Shown here: in pieces, positions 9,301-17,411 of the stretch
How positions within the stretch are numbered: position 1 is the stretch's first letter
Layout: every line of letters starts with the position of its first letter
NCBI GenBank assembly: GCA_013373175.1
Contig: JABXII010000022.1
Coordinates: 1 to 64,000 of the forward strand
Direction of reading: 5' to 3'
Length of the DNA stretch: 64,000 nucleotides
DNA from: Campylobacteraceae bacterium
Lineage (GTDB): Bacteria > Campylobacterota > Campylobacteria > Campylobacterales > Arcobacteraceae
Notes under the pieces: model-generated
Database searches by the model: none
What the model was told of the DNA's origin: nothing
The model's input: only the letters and a program-made list of their open reading frames with translations
Program-made: the position numbers and the translations under genes

Positions 9301-9886
9301 CAAAGTGTTGGTCACCAATACCATGACGCATAATCTCTAAATAAAAATCATCCCCAAAGATATCTTTGTATTCTAAGGCAATTCTTTTTGCTTCTTCATA
9401 ACCTTTTGCACCATTTTTTACGTTTCTTTCATTTTGTAAATTTAGGTGCCAGTTTACTTCTCCTTGAAGACAAGCAGCACTACAAACTAGCCCTTCAGAA
9501 TTCTCCCTTAACATCTTTTTATTAATTCTTGGATAGTAGTAAAAACCATGCATATATGCTTGTGATGAAAGATACATAAGGTTTTTATATCCAGTATCAT
9601 TTTTAGCATATAAACATAGGTGGAATCTTTGTTTTGTAGATTTATCACCTATCTCTTCTGAGTTGTGAATATATGCTTCCATTCCAATAATAGGTTTAAC
9701 ACCTTGAGCTCTCATTGCATTATAAAAGTCAATAGCTCCAAACATGTTTCCATGGTCTGTCATGGCAACACTGTCCATTCCTAATTCTTTTATTTTTTTT
9801 GCAAGGGGCTTAATCTTATTTGCACCATCTAGTAATGAATATTCTGTATGTAAATGTAAGTGGGTAAACTTTGGTATTTCTGACAT
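6341..9886 (-). CDS. dnaE: DNA polymerase III alpha subunit
   Basis: Replicative polymerase of 1181 residues, a full-length DnaE1-type protein. The N-terminal PHP domain starts THLHLHTEYSLLDG. The polymerase catalytic aspartates are in MPDIDMDF near residue 427 and in KFDFLGLKTL near 585. A helix-hairpin-helix region lies near residues 850-930, and an OB-fold (LLVGKIEEITEKISKKGNK) near 1015. The start ATG at 9886 has no recognisable Shine-Dalgarno; the bases before it are AAAAAGTTTATATC. It is followed by surE with a four-base overlap. It lies head to tail with the patatin gene, separated by 43 bases that hold its promoter. Confidence 0.97.
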   Translation of the reverse strand: MSEIPKFTHLHLHTEYSLLDGANKIKPLAKKIKELGMDSVAMTDHGNMFGAIDFYNAMRAQGVKPIIGMEAYIHNSEEIGDKSTKQRFHLCLYAKNDTGYKNLMYLSSQAYMHGFYYYPRINKKMLRENSEGLVCSAACLQGEVNWHLNLQNERNVKNGAKGYEEAKRIALEYKDIFGDDFYLEIMRHGIGDQHFVDDQILRIAKETGIKVVATNDTHYLKQKDADAHEAFMCIAMNKLYDDPNRLRHSVHEFYLKSPEQIAMLYADIPEAIEATQEIADKCNLEIKLGDPTPPNFKFTRDKLREQNLEIPFPEEEYSLENDKALFIHECWKGLEDRLKIVPEEKHQEYRDRLQVEIDIINNMKFPGYMLIVWDFVIVAKQMKIPVGPGRGSAAGSLVAYSLYITDIDPMPYGLLFERFLNPERVSMPDIDMDFCQSRRGEIIDYVVQQYGRENVAQIITFGKLLAKGVIRDVARVLDMPYSKADAMAKLIPDELGINLTDSYEKEPKIKELCDTDPLSKRVWEFALALEGLNRNAGTHAAGVVISNEPLWKKTPLFKPSGLDTIATQYNGKYVEDVDLIKFDFLGLKTLTVIEEANKLIEKRHGKRVDFLTTDVNDRGVYDLIQTGNTIGLFQIESAGMQDLAKRLKPSGFEDIIAMLALYRPGPMESGMLDDFIDRKHGRAEISYFYDEFIEPLQPILEPTYGVIVYQEQVMQIVQTIGGFSLGGADLVRRAMGKKIKEEMDRLKGEFAQGGVKKGYQKEHCEELFDLIVKFAGYGFNKSHSAAYGLVTFYTSYLKCYYPAEFMAALLTLEKDNTDKVVKYVDEVKRLGLDLFPPDINKSDLVFSAKKIDGEEVVMFGMGAIKGAGDVAINSILKERRENGDFKDMSDFISRIDGSKVNKRVIESLTKSGAFDCFMYSRKSLLDQIEVIGDTVGKAMQAKKMATGSLFGDSEELTRIELDLEHLPEYEAKEILEFEKASLGFYVSGHPLDSYREDLDKISYTLSSELDEVADGSQALLVGKIEEITEKISKKGNKFGIANILDLHGNIEIMLFENRLKELAENFDLNEPIAFKVKVTKDGDFTRMNILKIESLDDAKKEKVKTKHREKEEPPLTVALPFNHTDETMFKLFEIVANNQGKRSLKVIVKSKLADVELETGFAVTSQVENLIKQIDGAYVVA

Positions 9887-9910
9887 GATATAAACTTTTT
9901 AATTGAATTT

Positions 9911-9928
9911 ATTATAAGAGTGATTATA
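9911..9928 (-). promoter_or_regulatory. dnaE promoter region with two -10 elements
   Basis: Two TATAAT hexamers on the minus strand, at 9928-9923 and 9916-9911, lie in the short gap before dnaE. The proximal one would give a leader of about 18 bases with no Shine-Dalgarno. The gap starts right after the upstream patatin stop. Confidence 0.5.
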
Positions 9929-9929
9929 C

Positions 9930-10673
9930 CTAAAAATGTTTTTGTGCTTCTTTATATCCTAAGGTAAAACAATTATTTAGCTCTTTAAAAGTAAACATTT
10001 TGAAGTGCCGTATTTTAGGCGTAGTTATATAGTGATTTGTATGTTCTACGCTATATTTTGCATTTTCAATTAATTGTTTGAAGATTTTTCTTTTTATTGT
10101 CTTAATTGGATTATAACTTACTTTTTCAAGCAAAGTATTTTTACTAGGCATTACATCAACAGTATATATCTCATGATTTGAATCAAGTAAAGGTTTAATA
10201 GGCATATTATCAAACAAACCTCCATCGATTAGTTCCATTTTTTTATATTTAATTGGTCTAAATAGAGGAGTTAAAGCACTTGATGCCATACATAATTCAT
10301 GGCTATCTCCTTTATCAAAATAGTAAAGCTTTTTTGATTTTAAATCATAGGCATTTACATATACTTTTTTTGGTAGGTCTTCAAGTTTTTTTATTGGAAG
10401 AAGTTCATTTAGTATTTGATGTTTTGTATCTATTTTTAATAGACCTTTGTTGAGGTAATTAAATTTTAAAACTTGTTTGATGTCATTTGATGAGAAGATT
10501 TTTAGTTGCTCTTTTGCGCTTATACCACTTGCATGTGAAACTGAGATAATAGCCCCAATTGAACTACCTGAATAAGTATCGATTTTAATATTTTGCTCTT
10601 CTAAAAAATGTAATACCCCAAGATGAAAAGCTCCCCTTGCTGCACCACCACTTAATACTAATCCTAGTTTCAT
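9930..10673 (-). CDS. Patatin-like phospholipase
   Basis: A 247-residue cytoplasmic or peripheral patatin-family acyl hydrolase. The oxyanion-hole motif GGAARGAFHLG is at 9-19, the nucleophile Ser38 is in GSSIG, and the catalytic Asp150 is in DGG; together they make the Ser-Asp dyad. Its length is typical of short single-domain bacterial patatins of the RssA/YlbK kind. The start overlaps the stop of the LpxH-like phosphoesterase gene by four bases, so the two are co-expressed, suggesting a shared role in lipid turnover. Lys-rich segments in the C-terminal half (near residue 190) could aid membrane association. The substrate is unknown. Confidence 0.88.
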   Translation of the reverse strand: MKLGLVLSGGAARGAFHLGVLHFLEEQNIKIDTYSGSSIGAIISVSHASGISAKEQLKIFSSNDIKQVLKFNYLNKGLLKIDTKHQILNELLPIKKLEDLPKKVYVNAYDLKSKKLYYFDKGDSHELCMASSALTPLFRPIKYKKMELIDGGLFDNMPIKPLLDSNHEIYTVDVMPSKNTLLEKVSYNPIKTIKRKIFKQLIENAKYSVEHTNHYITTPKIRHFKMFTFKELNNCFTLGYKEAQKHF

Positions 10674-11407
10674 TTATCTAACCAATTTATGATTTTAAAT
10701 TCTCCCTCTAAAGTTTCAACAACTGCGGTACAAGATTCAACCCAATCCCCACAGTTTAGATATTCGATTGTATCTATATTTCGTATCTCTGCTTTGTGGA
10801 TATGTCCACATATTATGCCATCATATTCTTTATGTTTTGCATGTTTTGCTAAGGTGTCTTCAAAGTCAGTTATAAATGAGACAGAAGATTTGACATTGTC
10901 TTTTACATATTTAGAAAGTGACCATCTTGATTTTATTCCAAGTTTATTTCTAAAGTAGTTTAAGAACTGATTTACATTTAATAATAAGTCATATCCATAA
11001 TCACCTAAGATAGCAAGCCATTTTTTAGTCATAGTTATAGAATCAAAGAAATCACCGTGGGTAATAAGATATTTTTTACCACTTAAGGATTTATATTCCA
11101 ACTCATTTTTAATATCCAATGAATCCCCTAAAATCAAAGGAACAAAGGGTCTTAAAAATTCATCATGGTTACCAGTTATAAATGTAACCTTACAACCTTT
11201 CCTTGCTTTTTTAAGTATTTTTTGGATGACATCTGAATGGGTTTGAGGCCAGATAAACTTTCTTTTTATAGACCAACCATCAATAATATCTCCCACTAAA
11301 AAAAGGTTTTCACTATCATTGTGCTTAAAAAAGTCAAGCAACATCTTTGTGTTTGAATGTTTTGTTCCTAAATGAACATCTGAGATAAAGATACTTTTAT
11401 ATTTCAT
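10670..11407 (-). CDS. LpxH-like calcineurin-type metallophosphoesterase
   Basis: A 245-residue phosphoesterase with the full metal-binding set: SDVHLG (Asp10, His12), GDIIDG (Asp40), TGNHDEF (Asn80, His81), THGD and GHIH. It belongs to the UDP-2,3-diacylglucosamine pyrophosphatase-like COG2908 group. Campylobacterota commonly use LpxJ for that step of lipid A synthesis, so it may act on another pyrophosphate- or phosphate-linked lipid. It forms an operon with the downstream patatin gene and is divergent from a family 4 glycosyltransferase, an association I recall from other proteobacteria. No signal peptide or membrane span is visible. The name LpxH should not be assigned on this evidence. 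Confidence 0.8.
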   Translation of the reverse strand: MKYKSIFISDVHLGTKHSNTKMLLDFFKHNDSENLFLVGDIIDGWSIKRKFIWPQTHSDVIQKILKKARKGCKVTFITGNHDEFLRPFVPLILGDSLDIKNELEYKSLSGKKYLITHGDFFDSITMTKKWLAILGDYGYDLLLNVNQFLNYFRNKLGIKSRWSLSKYVKDNVKSSVSFITDFEDTLAKHAKHKEYDGIICGHIHKAEIRNIDTIEYLNCGDWVESCTAVVETLEGEFKIINWLDK

Positions 11408-11486
11408 AAAAAGAAGTTTATGCCATCTTGGTTACAAGTTAATAACATGTAATACCTTTGTAATTAATAGGTAATAAAATTGCAAG

Positions 11487-12638
11487 ATGAATGATATAAA
11501 AATATGTTTAGTAAGTGATACAGTATATGACTTAAATGGGGTATCAAGATTTATTCAAGACTATTGTAAAGAAGCTAGAAAACATAAGAAAGATTTTTAT
11601 GTACTAACATCAACTGCAAAAAAGCATTATGAAGACATAGAAAATATTTTTAATATAAAACCTATTTTTAAAATCAAAATGCCTTTTTATAACTCTTTAG
11701 ATTTGGTTATTCCTAATTTTTTTAAAATAAAAAATAAAATCAAAGAGTTAAACCCTGATTTACTGCATATTTCTACTCCTGGTACTGTTGGATTATGTGC
11801 TTTAATTAGTGCAAAGCTTTTAAAAATACCAGTTGCAGGAATATATCATACGGACTTTCCTTCATATATGTATAAAAACACAAAAAGCAAATTTGTAAGA
11901 AAAATCACACTTACGTATTTGAAGTTTTTTTATAAAAATTTTACTGCTTTGTTTTCAAGGTCTTGTGAATATATAAATATCATAGAAAAGCAATTGGCTT
12001 TTAAAGAAGAAAATTTATATATTTTGAAAGCTGGAATAAATATTGAAAATTTTGATAAGTCTTATAAAAATGAGAAGATATGGGAAAAGTATAATATAAA
12101 GAAAAATGATTTTAAAGTTTTGTATGTAGGTAGATTATCTGTAGAAAAGAATGTTGATTTGTTAATAGAGCATTGGAAAAAGTTAAAATTAGAAAATGCA
12201 AAACTTATTTTAGTAGGTGATTTAGAGTTTGAGTTAGAAAGAAAAGAAAGGCTTAAAAATATAGTTTTTCTAGGAAGAAAACAAAAAAATGAGTTATCAC
12301 AAATATATGCTTCAAGTGATTGTTTTATTTTCCCTTCTACAACGGATACCTTAGGTCAAGTTGTATTAGAAGCTTTGGCTTCTGCTTTACCTGTAATAGT
12401 GACAAATAATGGAGGTCCTAGTAGTTTTGTAAAAAAAGAGTTTGGATATGTCGTTGATATAAATTCATTTGATGAGGTAAAAAACTCTTTAGAAGAGTTA
12501 TCAAAAAAAGATGATGTTTACTTAAAAAAAGCATCAAATGCCTATGAATATATGAGAGATAAATCTATCTCTCATAGTTTTTTAGATTTTTGGAGTAAAA
12601 ATAAATTAATCTGCAGTAATTCTATTTCTCATCCATGA
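11487..12638 (+). CDS. Glycosyltransferase family 4 protein
   Basis: A 383-residue GT-B glycosyltransferase. The N-terminal acceptor domain starts NDIKICLVSDTVYDLNGVSR. The C-terminal nucleotide-sugar domain begins near residue 208 (KVLYVGRLSVEKN) and holds EALASALPVIVTNNGG, with the Glu that contacts the donor sugar. It resembles MgtA/diacylglycerol glycosyltransferase-like proteins, so a lipid-linked acceptor is plausible. It is divergent from the LpxH-like gene across 79 bases. The two 7-base arms CATCTTG (11424-11430) and CAAGATG (11483-11489) bracket that gap. The 3' end overlaps the convergent cyclase gene by 17 bases. The donor and product are not deducible. Confidence 0.82.
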   Translation: MNDIKICLVSDTVYDLNGVSRFIQDYCKEARKHKKDFYVLTSTAKKHYEDIENIFNIKPIFKIKMPFYNSLDLVIPNFFKIKNKIKELNPDLLHISTPGTVGLCALISAKLLKIPVAGIYHTDFPSYMYKNTKSKFVRKITLTYLKFFYKNFTALFSRSCEYINIIEKQLAFKEENLYILKAGINIENFDKSYKNEKIWEKYNIKKNDFKVLYVGRLSVEKNVDLLIEHWKKLKLENAKLILVGDLEFELERKERLKNIVFLGRKQKNELSQIYASSDCFIFPSTTDTLGQVVLEALASALPVIVTNNGGPSSFVKKEFGYVVDINSFDEVKNSLEELSKKDDVYLKKASNAYEYMRDKSISHSFLDFWSKNKLICSNSISHP

Positions 12639-14739
12639 CAAAATCTAAAACAATATTGTCTTCTTTTGCATTTATATGCTCGTTACATTTCTTTATATAA
12701 AGTTTGTTTATTTTTGAAGAATAGATATCTTCAATCTTTTCAAAAATATTTTTACAGGCAGTAAAATTTTTATCTTGATAGTGATTAATAGCTTTTTCAT
12801 AATCTTCTTGGATATCTTGGTGCTTTTTAAAATCTTTTGGTAAAAGTACTTCATAGAGTTTTATTGAAGTACTTTTGCCTTTTACTATAGTATTTGCTAA
12901 ATATTTCAAATGGTATTTTTCTTTTAGTGATTTTTTTGTAGATTCAGTAATTAGTAAATCAACGCCAAAGTATTTACATAGGCTCTCAACTCTTGATGTT
13001 AGATTTACATTATCTCCAATAATTGTATAGTCACTTCTTCCTTCTGAGCCCATTTCTCCAACAACTGCAATTCCTGTATGAATTCCTATACCTATTTGAA
13101 TAGATAAGTTAAAATCTTTTTCAAGCTCTTTATTTAGTTTTTCTAGTTTTTCAAGTTGTAGTAGTGCACTTTGTACCGCTTTATCAGCATGATTTTTTAC
13201 TTCACATGGTGCATTCCAATATGCCATAATCGCGTCACCTATAAACTTATCAATTGTTCCTTGGTTTTGAATAATGACATCACTCATTGGTTCAAAATAT
13301 TTATTAAGTACTCCAATTAGTTTTTGTGGAGATTTAAACTTTTCAGAGATATTTGTAAATCCTCTTATGTCACTAAAGAAAATAGTTAACTCTTTCTCTT
13401 TTGTTTTAAAATCATTATTGTCATTTGATAATAAATCATTAACAACATCCAATGAAACTTTTTTTGCAAATTTATCTTTTATGAATTCTTTTTGTTTTTG
13501 CTCTTTTTGATAATTGATATAAAAAGCACTTAAACTTGTTAGAACAATTGAGACTATTGGATAAAAAAGATTTAAAATAAGACCTTGGGGAAATAGTAAA
13601 TAATAAAAGCATGAATAAAGAATAGTAGCTAATAGAACAATAACAATTACAATATTAGTAGATGAAAGAAGAAGTAAACATACACCTAAAACTACAGTTA
13701 AAATAAATATAATTAAAATATCTATAGCTTTGCTAAATGTTGGCTCATATAAGAAATCACCCTTTAAGATATTGTCAATCATATTTGCATGTATCTCAAC
13801 TCCTGGTAGAGCTAAATCGTATATAGTTGAACGCAAATCTGCTAAAGTAGTAATTGAAGTTCCTATTAAAACAAATTTTCCATTTATATCTTTTTTGTCA
13901 AAGTTCCCATTTAAAATATCTAAAAAAGAGAGATATTTGAAACTCTTTTTTGCACCTCTAAAATTTATTCTCATAAAACCATGTTTATCTGTTGGTATAT
14001 CAATATTTGAAAGTTTTACTCCAGAAATAGCATAATTGTCTTGAACTATCTTTACATTTTGTGTATTACTTGCAATATTAATCATTTCAAAGACTAAAGA
14101 AGGATAGATTTTATCTTTATATTGCAGTAATAATGGCATTTTTATAATCTTCCCTTGTTGGTCATTAAAAGCATTAAAAAAGCCAGAAGAATAAGCACTC
14201 TTTTGTATAGGAGAAATACTTGTAACTACATTTTTAAAATTTAAAAGGTGAGGGGATGAATTAGGTGTAAATTTTGTAACAGGAATTGGTTTGGAATTTT
14301 TTGGTAAATCATTTGTAAAATAATATCCTAATATAGTAGGTGTCTGGGAAATCACCGTAGCTAAAAGTTGGTCGTTGTCTCTAAAATCACCTTGAACATT
14401 TAACTTTTTTGCCATGTATGAAGGAGAACTTCTATCTGCTTCTGAAAATATAATATCAACACCTATAATTCCAGCACCTGCATTTGTAAGATTTGCTAAA
14501 ACTTGCGCCATATAGTCTCTGCTAAAAGGCCACTGCCCAAGTTGATTTATTGATTTTTCATCAATATCTATTATTACTACTTTATTTGTAGTAGGAATTT
14601 CCCCTCTTATTTCAAAAAATATTTCTCTAATTTTTTCATCAAAATTACTAGTTACTTCGTCAAAATTTAAATAACTAAAAGTGAGTATTATAAAGGATAT
14701 AAAGAAGAATAATAATTTTTGTCTAATAAAAAATTTCAT
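12622..14739 (-). CDS. CHASE2-domain class III adenylate cyclase
   Basis: A 705-residue membrane sensor enzyme. One membrane helix (about 8-25) leads to a periplasmic CHASE2 sensor domain (about 40-330), then three closely packed membrane helices (about 335-405), then a cytoplasmic class III cyclase domain (about 445-630). Metal-binding Asp residues are in FFSDIRGFTNIS and GDAIMAYW. The purine-selecting positions are Lys (IDKFIGD) and Asp (SDYTIIGD), the pair that specifies ATP, and the transition-state Asn/Arg lie in NVNLTSR. It is therefore predicted to make cAMP. The bases before the ATG contain no clear Shine-Dalgarno. It is divergent from the FecR gene across 49 bases. Confidence 0.9.
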   Translation of the reverse strand: MKFFIRQKLLFFFISFIILTFSYLNFDEVTSNFDEKIREIFFEIRGEIPTTNKVVIIDIDEKSINQLGQWPFSRDYMAQVLANLTNAGAGIIGVDIIFSEADRSSPSYMAKKLNVQGDFRDNDQLLATVISQTPTILGYYFTNDLPKNSKPIPVTKFTPNSSPHLLNFKNVVTSISPIQKSAYSSGFFNAFNDQQGKIIKMPLLLQYKDKIYPSLVFEMINIASNTQNVKIVQDNYAISGVKLSNIDIPTDKHGFMRINFRGAKKSFKYLSFLDILNGNFDKKDINGKFVLIGTSITTLADLRSTIYDLALPGVEIHANMIDNILKGDFLYEPTFSKAIDILIIFILTVVLGVCLLLLSSTNIVIVIVLLATILYSCFYYLLFPQGLILNLFYPIVSIVLTSLSAFYINYQKEQKQKEFIKDKFAKKVSLDVVNDLLSNDNNDFKTKEKELTIFFSDIRGFTNISEKFKSPQKLIGVLNKYFEPMSDVIIQNQGTIDKFIGDAIMAYWNAPCEVKNHADKAVQSALLQLEKLEKLNKELEKDFNLSIQIGIGIHTGIAVVGEMGSEGRSDYTIIGDNVNLTSRVESLCKYFGVDLLITESTKKSLKEKYHLKYLANTIVKGKSTSIKLYEVLLPKDFKKHQDIQEDYEKAINHYQDKNFTACKNIFEKIEDIYSSKINKLYIKKCNEHINAKEDNIVLDFVMDEK

Positions 14740-14745
14740 CGCTTA

Positions 14746-14754
14746 TGATATAAT
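14746..14754 (+). promoter_or_regulatory. Extended -10 promoter of the fecR-like gene
   Basis: TGATATAAT, an extended -10 (TGnTATAAT), 34 bases before the chosen ATG. The predicted transcript starts near 14761. The cyclase gene starts on the other strand only 7 bases away, so binding here could affect both genes. Confidence 0.6.
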
Positions 14755-14788
14755 ATTTGTACTAAATTATTGTTTGAGAGGCAAAAAA

Positions 14789-15361
14789 ATGAAAAAAATT
14801 ATAATTGGACTTTGTTCTCTTTTTATTCTAAATGTATTTGCAGATAGTTTAATAAGTTCTGGAGATGTTTATATAAATGGAAAAAAAGCTACAAAAAATA
14901 GTGTTGTAAAACTTGGAGATTTTGTAAAAACTGGTAAAAAATCTAAAGTTAAATTCAATATAGGAAAAGATGCTTTTTTAGCAAATTCTGATACAAAATT
15001 TTCAATAGAAGAAAAGGGTGGATTAAAAACTCTTAATGTACTAACAGGTGGTGTTTTAGCTGTGTTTGGTGAAAGTAATGATAAGCATGAGGTTAAAACA
15101 GAAAATATGACAGCTGGTATTCGTGGAACTGGTGTTTATGTACAACATAAAGAAGGGAAGTCATATTTTTGTACTTGCTATGGAGAAACAGAATTAAAAA
15201 CTGCAAAAGGGCATAAGTTTTATGAAGCAGCTCACCATGAAATGGACTGGGTTTTAGCAGATGGAACTGTAAAACCTGCAAAAAAACTAAAAGGCCATAA
15301 TGATGATGAGCTTAGAGAACTTGAAGCTATGGTAGGAAGAATTCCACCTTTTGATAAATAA
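14789..15361 (+). CDS. FecR-domain periplasmic protein
   Basis: A 190-residue exported protein. A Sec signal peptide (MKKIIIGLCSLFILNVFA) precedes a FecR/LysM-like beta-solenoid segment with SGDVYINGKKA, a KTGKKSKVKFNIG strand pair and GIRGTGVYV, the typical FecR signature. A CTC cysteine pair near residue 131 could form a disulfide or bind metal. The frame is open for 36 further codons upstream, but the ATG at 14789 has GAGAGG at good spacing and begins the signal peptide. There is no sigma factor gene nearby, so this is not an ordinary Fec surface-signalling set. Its neighbour is a CHASE2 cyclase. Confidence 0.82.
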   Translation: MKKIIIGLCSLFILNVFADSLISSGDVYINGKKATKNSVVKLGDFVKTGKKSKVKFNIGKDAFLANSDTKFSIEEKGGLKTLNVLTGGVLAVFGESNDKHEVKTENMTAGIRGTGVYVQHKEGKSYFCTCYGETELKTAKGHKFYEAAHHEMDWVLADGTVKPAKKLKGHNDDELRELEAMVGRIPPFDK

Positions 15362-15367
15362 TAAATA

Positions 15368-15397
15368 GCTATTAGCAATTAGTTATTTGCTAATAGC
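15368..15397. terminator. Bidirectional terminator between fecR-like and DJ-1 genes
   Basis: GCTATTAGCAA (15368-15378) pairs with TTGCTAATAGC (15387-15397). The right arm lies inside the last codons of the minus-strand DJ-1 gene, so coding sequence doubles as terminator. On the minus strand TATTTATTATTT follows; on the plus strand the T tract is weak (CCTTCTTTT). Confidence 0.75.
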
Positions 15398-15927
15398 CCT
15401 TCTTTTACTTCCTTATAAACCTTTTCCTCTTTGAGAAGTTTTACTATTTCAAGTGCAAACTGCATTGCTGTTGCTGGTCCTCTTGACGTGATAACATTCC
15501 CATCTTTTACAACATTTTGATCACTGATATAATTTTCTGGGTCTATTTTTTGCTCAAAACTTGGATAACAAGTATAGTTTTTATTTAAAACTTCTGCTTT
15601 ATGTAAAGCATATGGTGCTGCACAAATAGCTGCAATATATTTATCACTTGCTTTAAACTTTTTTAAAAGTGCTTGCACATGTTCGTTATCAGCTAAAGTA
15701 AAAGCATTTGGTAAACCTCCTGGAAGGACTATCATGTCGAAGTTGCTTTCTTCAATCTCTTCGATTTTGCAATTGGCACTTACTTTTACATTATGTGCTC
15801 CAATTGTTTCTAAGTCTTCAACTCCTGCAATTACAACTTCTATCTCTGCTCGTCTGCAAACATCTATTATTGAAATTGCTTCAATTTCTTCAAAACCATT
15901 TGATATTGGAATTACTATTTTTGACAT
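15379..15927 (-). CDS. DJ-1/PfpI family protein (YajL-like)
   Basis: A 182-residue single-domain DJ-1 superfamily protein. The nucleophile elbow AAICAAPY carries the reactive cysteine (about residue 105). The conserved acidic residue that tunes it is in NGFEEIEA near the N-terminus, and GPATAMQFALEIV is the DJ-1/YajL C-terminal signature. Members include oxidative-stress chaperones and deglycase-like enzymes; the exact activity in this subgroup is disputed. It stands alone between convergent fecR and divergent flgO-like genes. An ATG at 15927 is preceded by AAGGAG, a good ribosome-binding site. Confidence 0.88.
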   Translation of the reverse strand: MSKIVIPISNGFEEIEAISIIDVCRRAEIEVVIAGVEDLETIGAHNVKVSANCKIEEIEESNFDMIVLPGGLPNAFTLADNEHVQALLKKFKASDKYIAAICAAPYALHKAEVLNKNYTCYPSFEQKIDPENYISDQNVVKDGNVITSRGPATAMQFALEIVKLLKEEKVYKEVKEGLLANN

Positions 15928-16058
15928 ATAATCTCCTTATAGATTTTTATTATACTAAAATAAAACAAATTAAATTACTAAATGCTGAAATAAGGAGCTT
16001 TCAAGAATTTATAAGCTGTTTTTAAATAAAATTTATGCAATTATAAAAAGGGGATTTT

Positions 16059-16751
16059 ATGCTTAAAACTTTCGCTAAAGCTTGTCTTGCTACAGCAGCA
16101 ATCAGTTTATTTTCTGGATGTGTGGCTCATTCGTCTGTAAATGGGGCAACTGGACAAAAAGCGCACTCGATTGATGCAGAAAATGAATATACTGTAATCA
16201 AAGAAAATAACAAGGTTCAAGTTACTAAGGAGCATATGAAAATAGCTCAAGACTTACAATTTAATGTGATTAATCAAAGAACATTAGAAGGTTCAATCAA
16301 CTCTCTTGCTACACAAATGATGAGAAACAAAAAGATGAATACTAGCAAGCCTGTTCTTATCACGTCTTTTGTTAGATTAGATAATTTTAAAAAGACTACT
16401 GAATTTGGAAGAATTGTAAGTGAAAGTATGATTAATGAGATGTCAAATAGAGGCTTCAATGTAATCGAATATAGAGGTCAAATGGCAGTTTCTATTAATG
16501 AAAAAGGTGAGTATTTTATTACAAGAAATCCTTATAAATTAAAAGATGAAATTCCAAATACTTATGTTGTAGTTGGTACTTATTCAAGACAGTTTGGAAA
16601 AGTAATTTTAAATGCAAGAGTAATTGATAATATTACTGGAAGAATTATTTCAAGTGCAAGGGCAACATATTTACACAATAGAAGAAACGATTGTATTCTT
16701 TTCAAAGATTGTAAACCAGCTAGAACAATTAAAATCATTCAAGAAAAATAG
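16059..16751 (+). CDS. FlgO-family outer membrane lipoprotein (first copy)
   Basis: A 230-residue lipoprotein with lipobox LFSGC (Cys21) after a short signal. The C-terminal half (about 80-210) is a FlgO-type domain: an amphipathic stretch, VLITSFVRLDNF, the GRIVSESMINEM helix, TYVVVGTYSR and VIDNITGRIISSARA. FlgO proteins in Vibrio and Campylobacter relatives influence flagellar stability or outer-membrane secretion, but many homologues are unconnected to flagella and no flagellar gene is in view. AAAAGGGG precedes the ATG. It is followed after six bases by a second gene with the same domain, so a tandem duplication is likely. Confidence 0.78.
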   Translation: MLKTFAKACLATAAISLFSGCVAHSSVNGATGQKAHSIDAENEYTVIKENNKVQVTKEHMKIAQDLQFNVINQRTLEGSINSLATQMMRNKKMNTSKPVLITSFVRLDNFKKTTEFGRIVSESMINEMSNRGFNVIEYRGQMAVSINEKGEYFITRNPYKLKDEIPNTYVVVGTYSRQFGKVILNARVIDNITGRIISSARATYLHNRRNDCILFKDCKPARTIKIIQEK

Positions 16752-16757
16752 AGATTT

Positions 16758-17411
16758 ATGATAAAGGCTTTTTTACAAATCAGTAAACTAATAGTATTAG
16801 TTTCAATCCCTCTTTTTTTATTTACTTCTTGTTCTCTAAAAAAGATGACAGGAAGTGAAGATCTTCCATCTTTTATGGAAAATATAGCTAAAAAAGCTCC
16901 TAGTAATCATAAAAAAATTACAGGTTCAAATGATTTTAATTCGTTAGTAACGAATCTAATTAAAAAGACTTCTACAAGACTTGATAGATATCTTTTAGAT
17001 GATGATGTTGTATTGGTTTCTGACTTTGTAAATATTGATAAGTTTGAAAATAGGTCTAAATTAGGATTTTTATTATCAGAACATTTAAAAGATGCTTTAT
17101 TAAATAGAAATATTATAGTAAGACAAGTTGAGTTAAGTGAAAACTTTTCTTATGGACAACATGGACTAAATCTTTTAACAAGAGAACAAAGAGATATTAC
17201 TAATAAAACAGTTGATGGTAAATTTGCTGTTGTAGGAACATATACAATTACAACAGAAACTTTGATTGTGTTTATAAAGTTGATTGATGTATCAAATGGA
17301 AATATTTTAGCTTCTGCTAGTTCTAGTACTAGTGTAGATGATGAGATATTAGAGTTAGAAGGGATAAAGAAAGAAAGACAACTTTCTTTACCTCCTAGAG
17401 TTGTTTTATAA
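16758..17411 (+). CDS. FlgO-family lipoprotein (second copy)
   Basis: A 217-residue lipoprotein with lipobox LFTSC (Cys26). It repeats the fold of the preceding gene: VVLVSDFVNIDKF, a LGFLLSEHLKDALLNR helix, FAVVGTYTI and LIDVSNGNILASASS align in order with the first copy, though the sequences have diverged widely. Only six bases separate the two genes, so they are co-transcribed and may form a hetero-oligomer in the outer membrane. The 3' end overlaps the convergent recJ gene by six bases. Function is inferred from the domain only. Confidence 0.75.
   Translation: MIKAFLQISKLIVLVSIPLFLFTSCSLKKMTGSEDLPSFMENIAKKAPSNHKKITGSNDFNSLVTNLIKKTSTRLDRYLLDDDVVLVSDFVNIDKFENRSKLGFLLSEHLKDALLNRNIIVRQVELSENFSYGQHGLNLLTREQRDITNKTVDGKFAVVGTYTITTETLIVFIKLIDVSNGNILASASSSTSVDDEILELEGIKKERQLSLPPRVVL

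Noticed and set aside
14681-14788. N-terminal extension of the FecR protein over the cyclase start
   Set aside because: The ATG at 14789 has GAGAGG and starts a signal peptide; the extension would bury it and overlap the cyclase gene.
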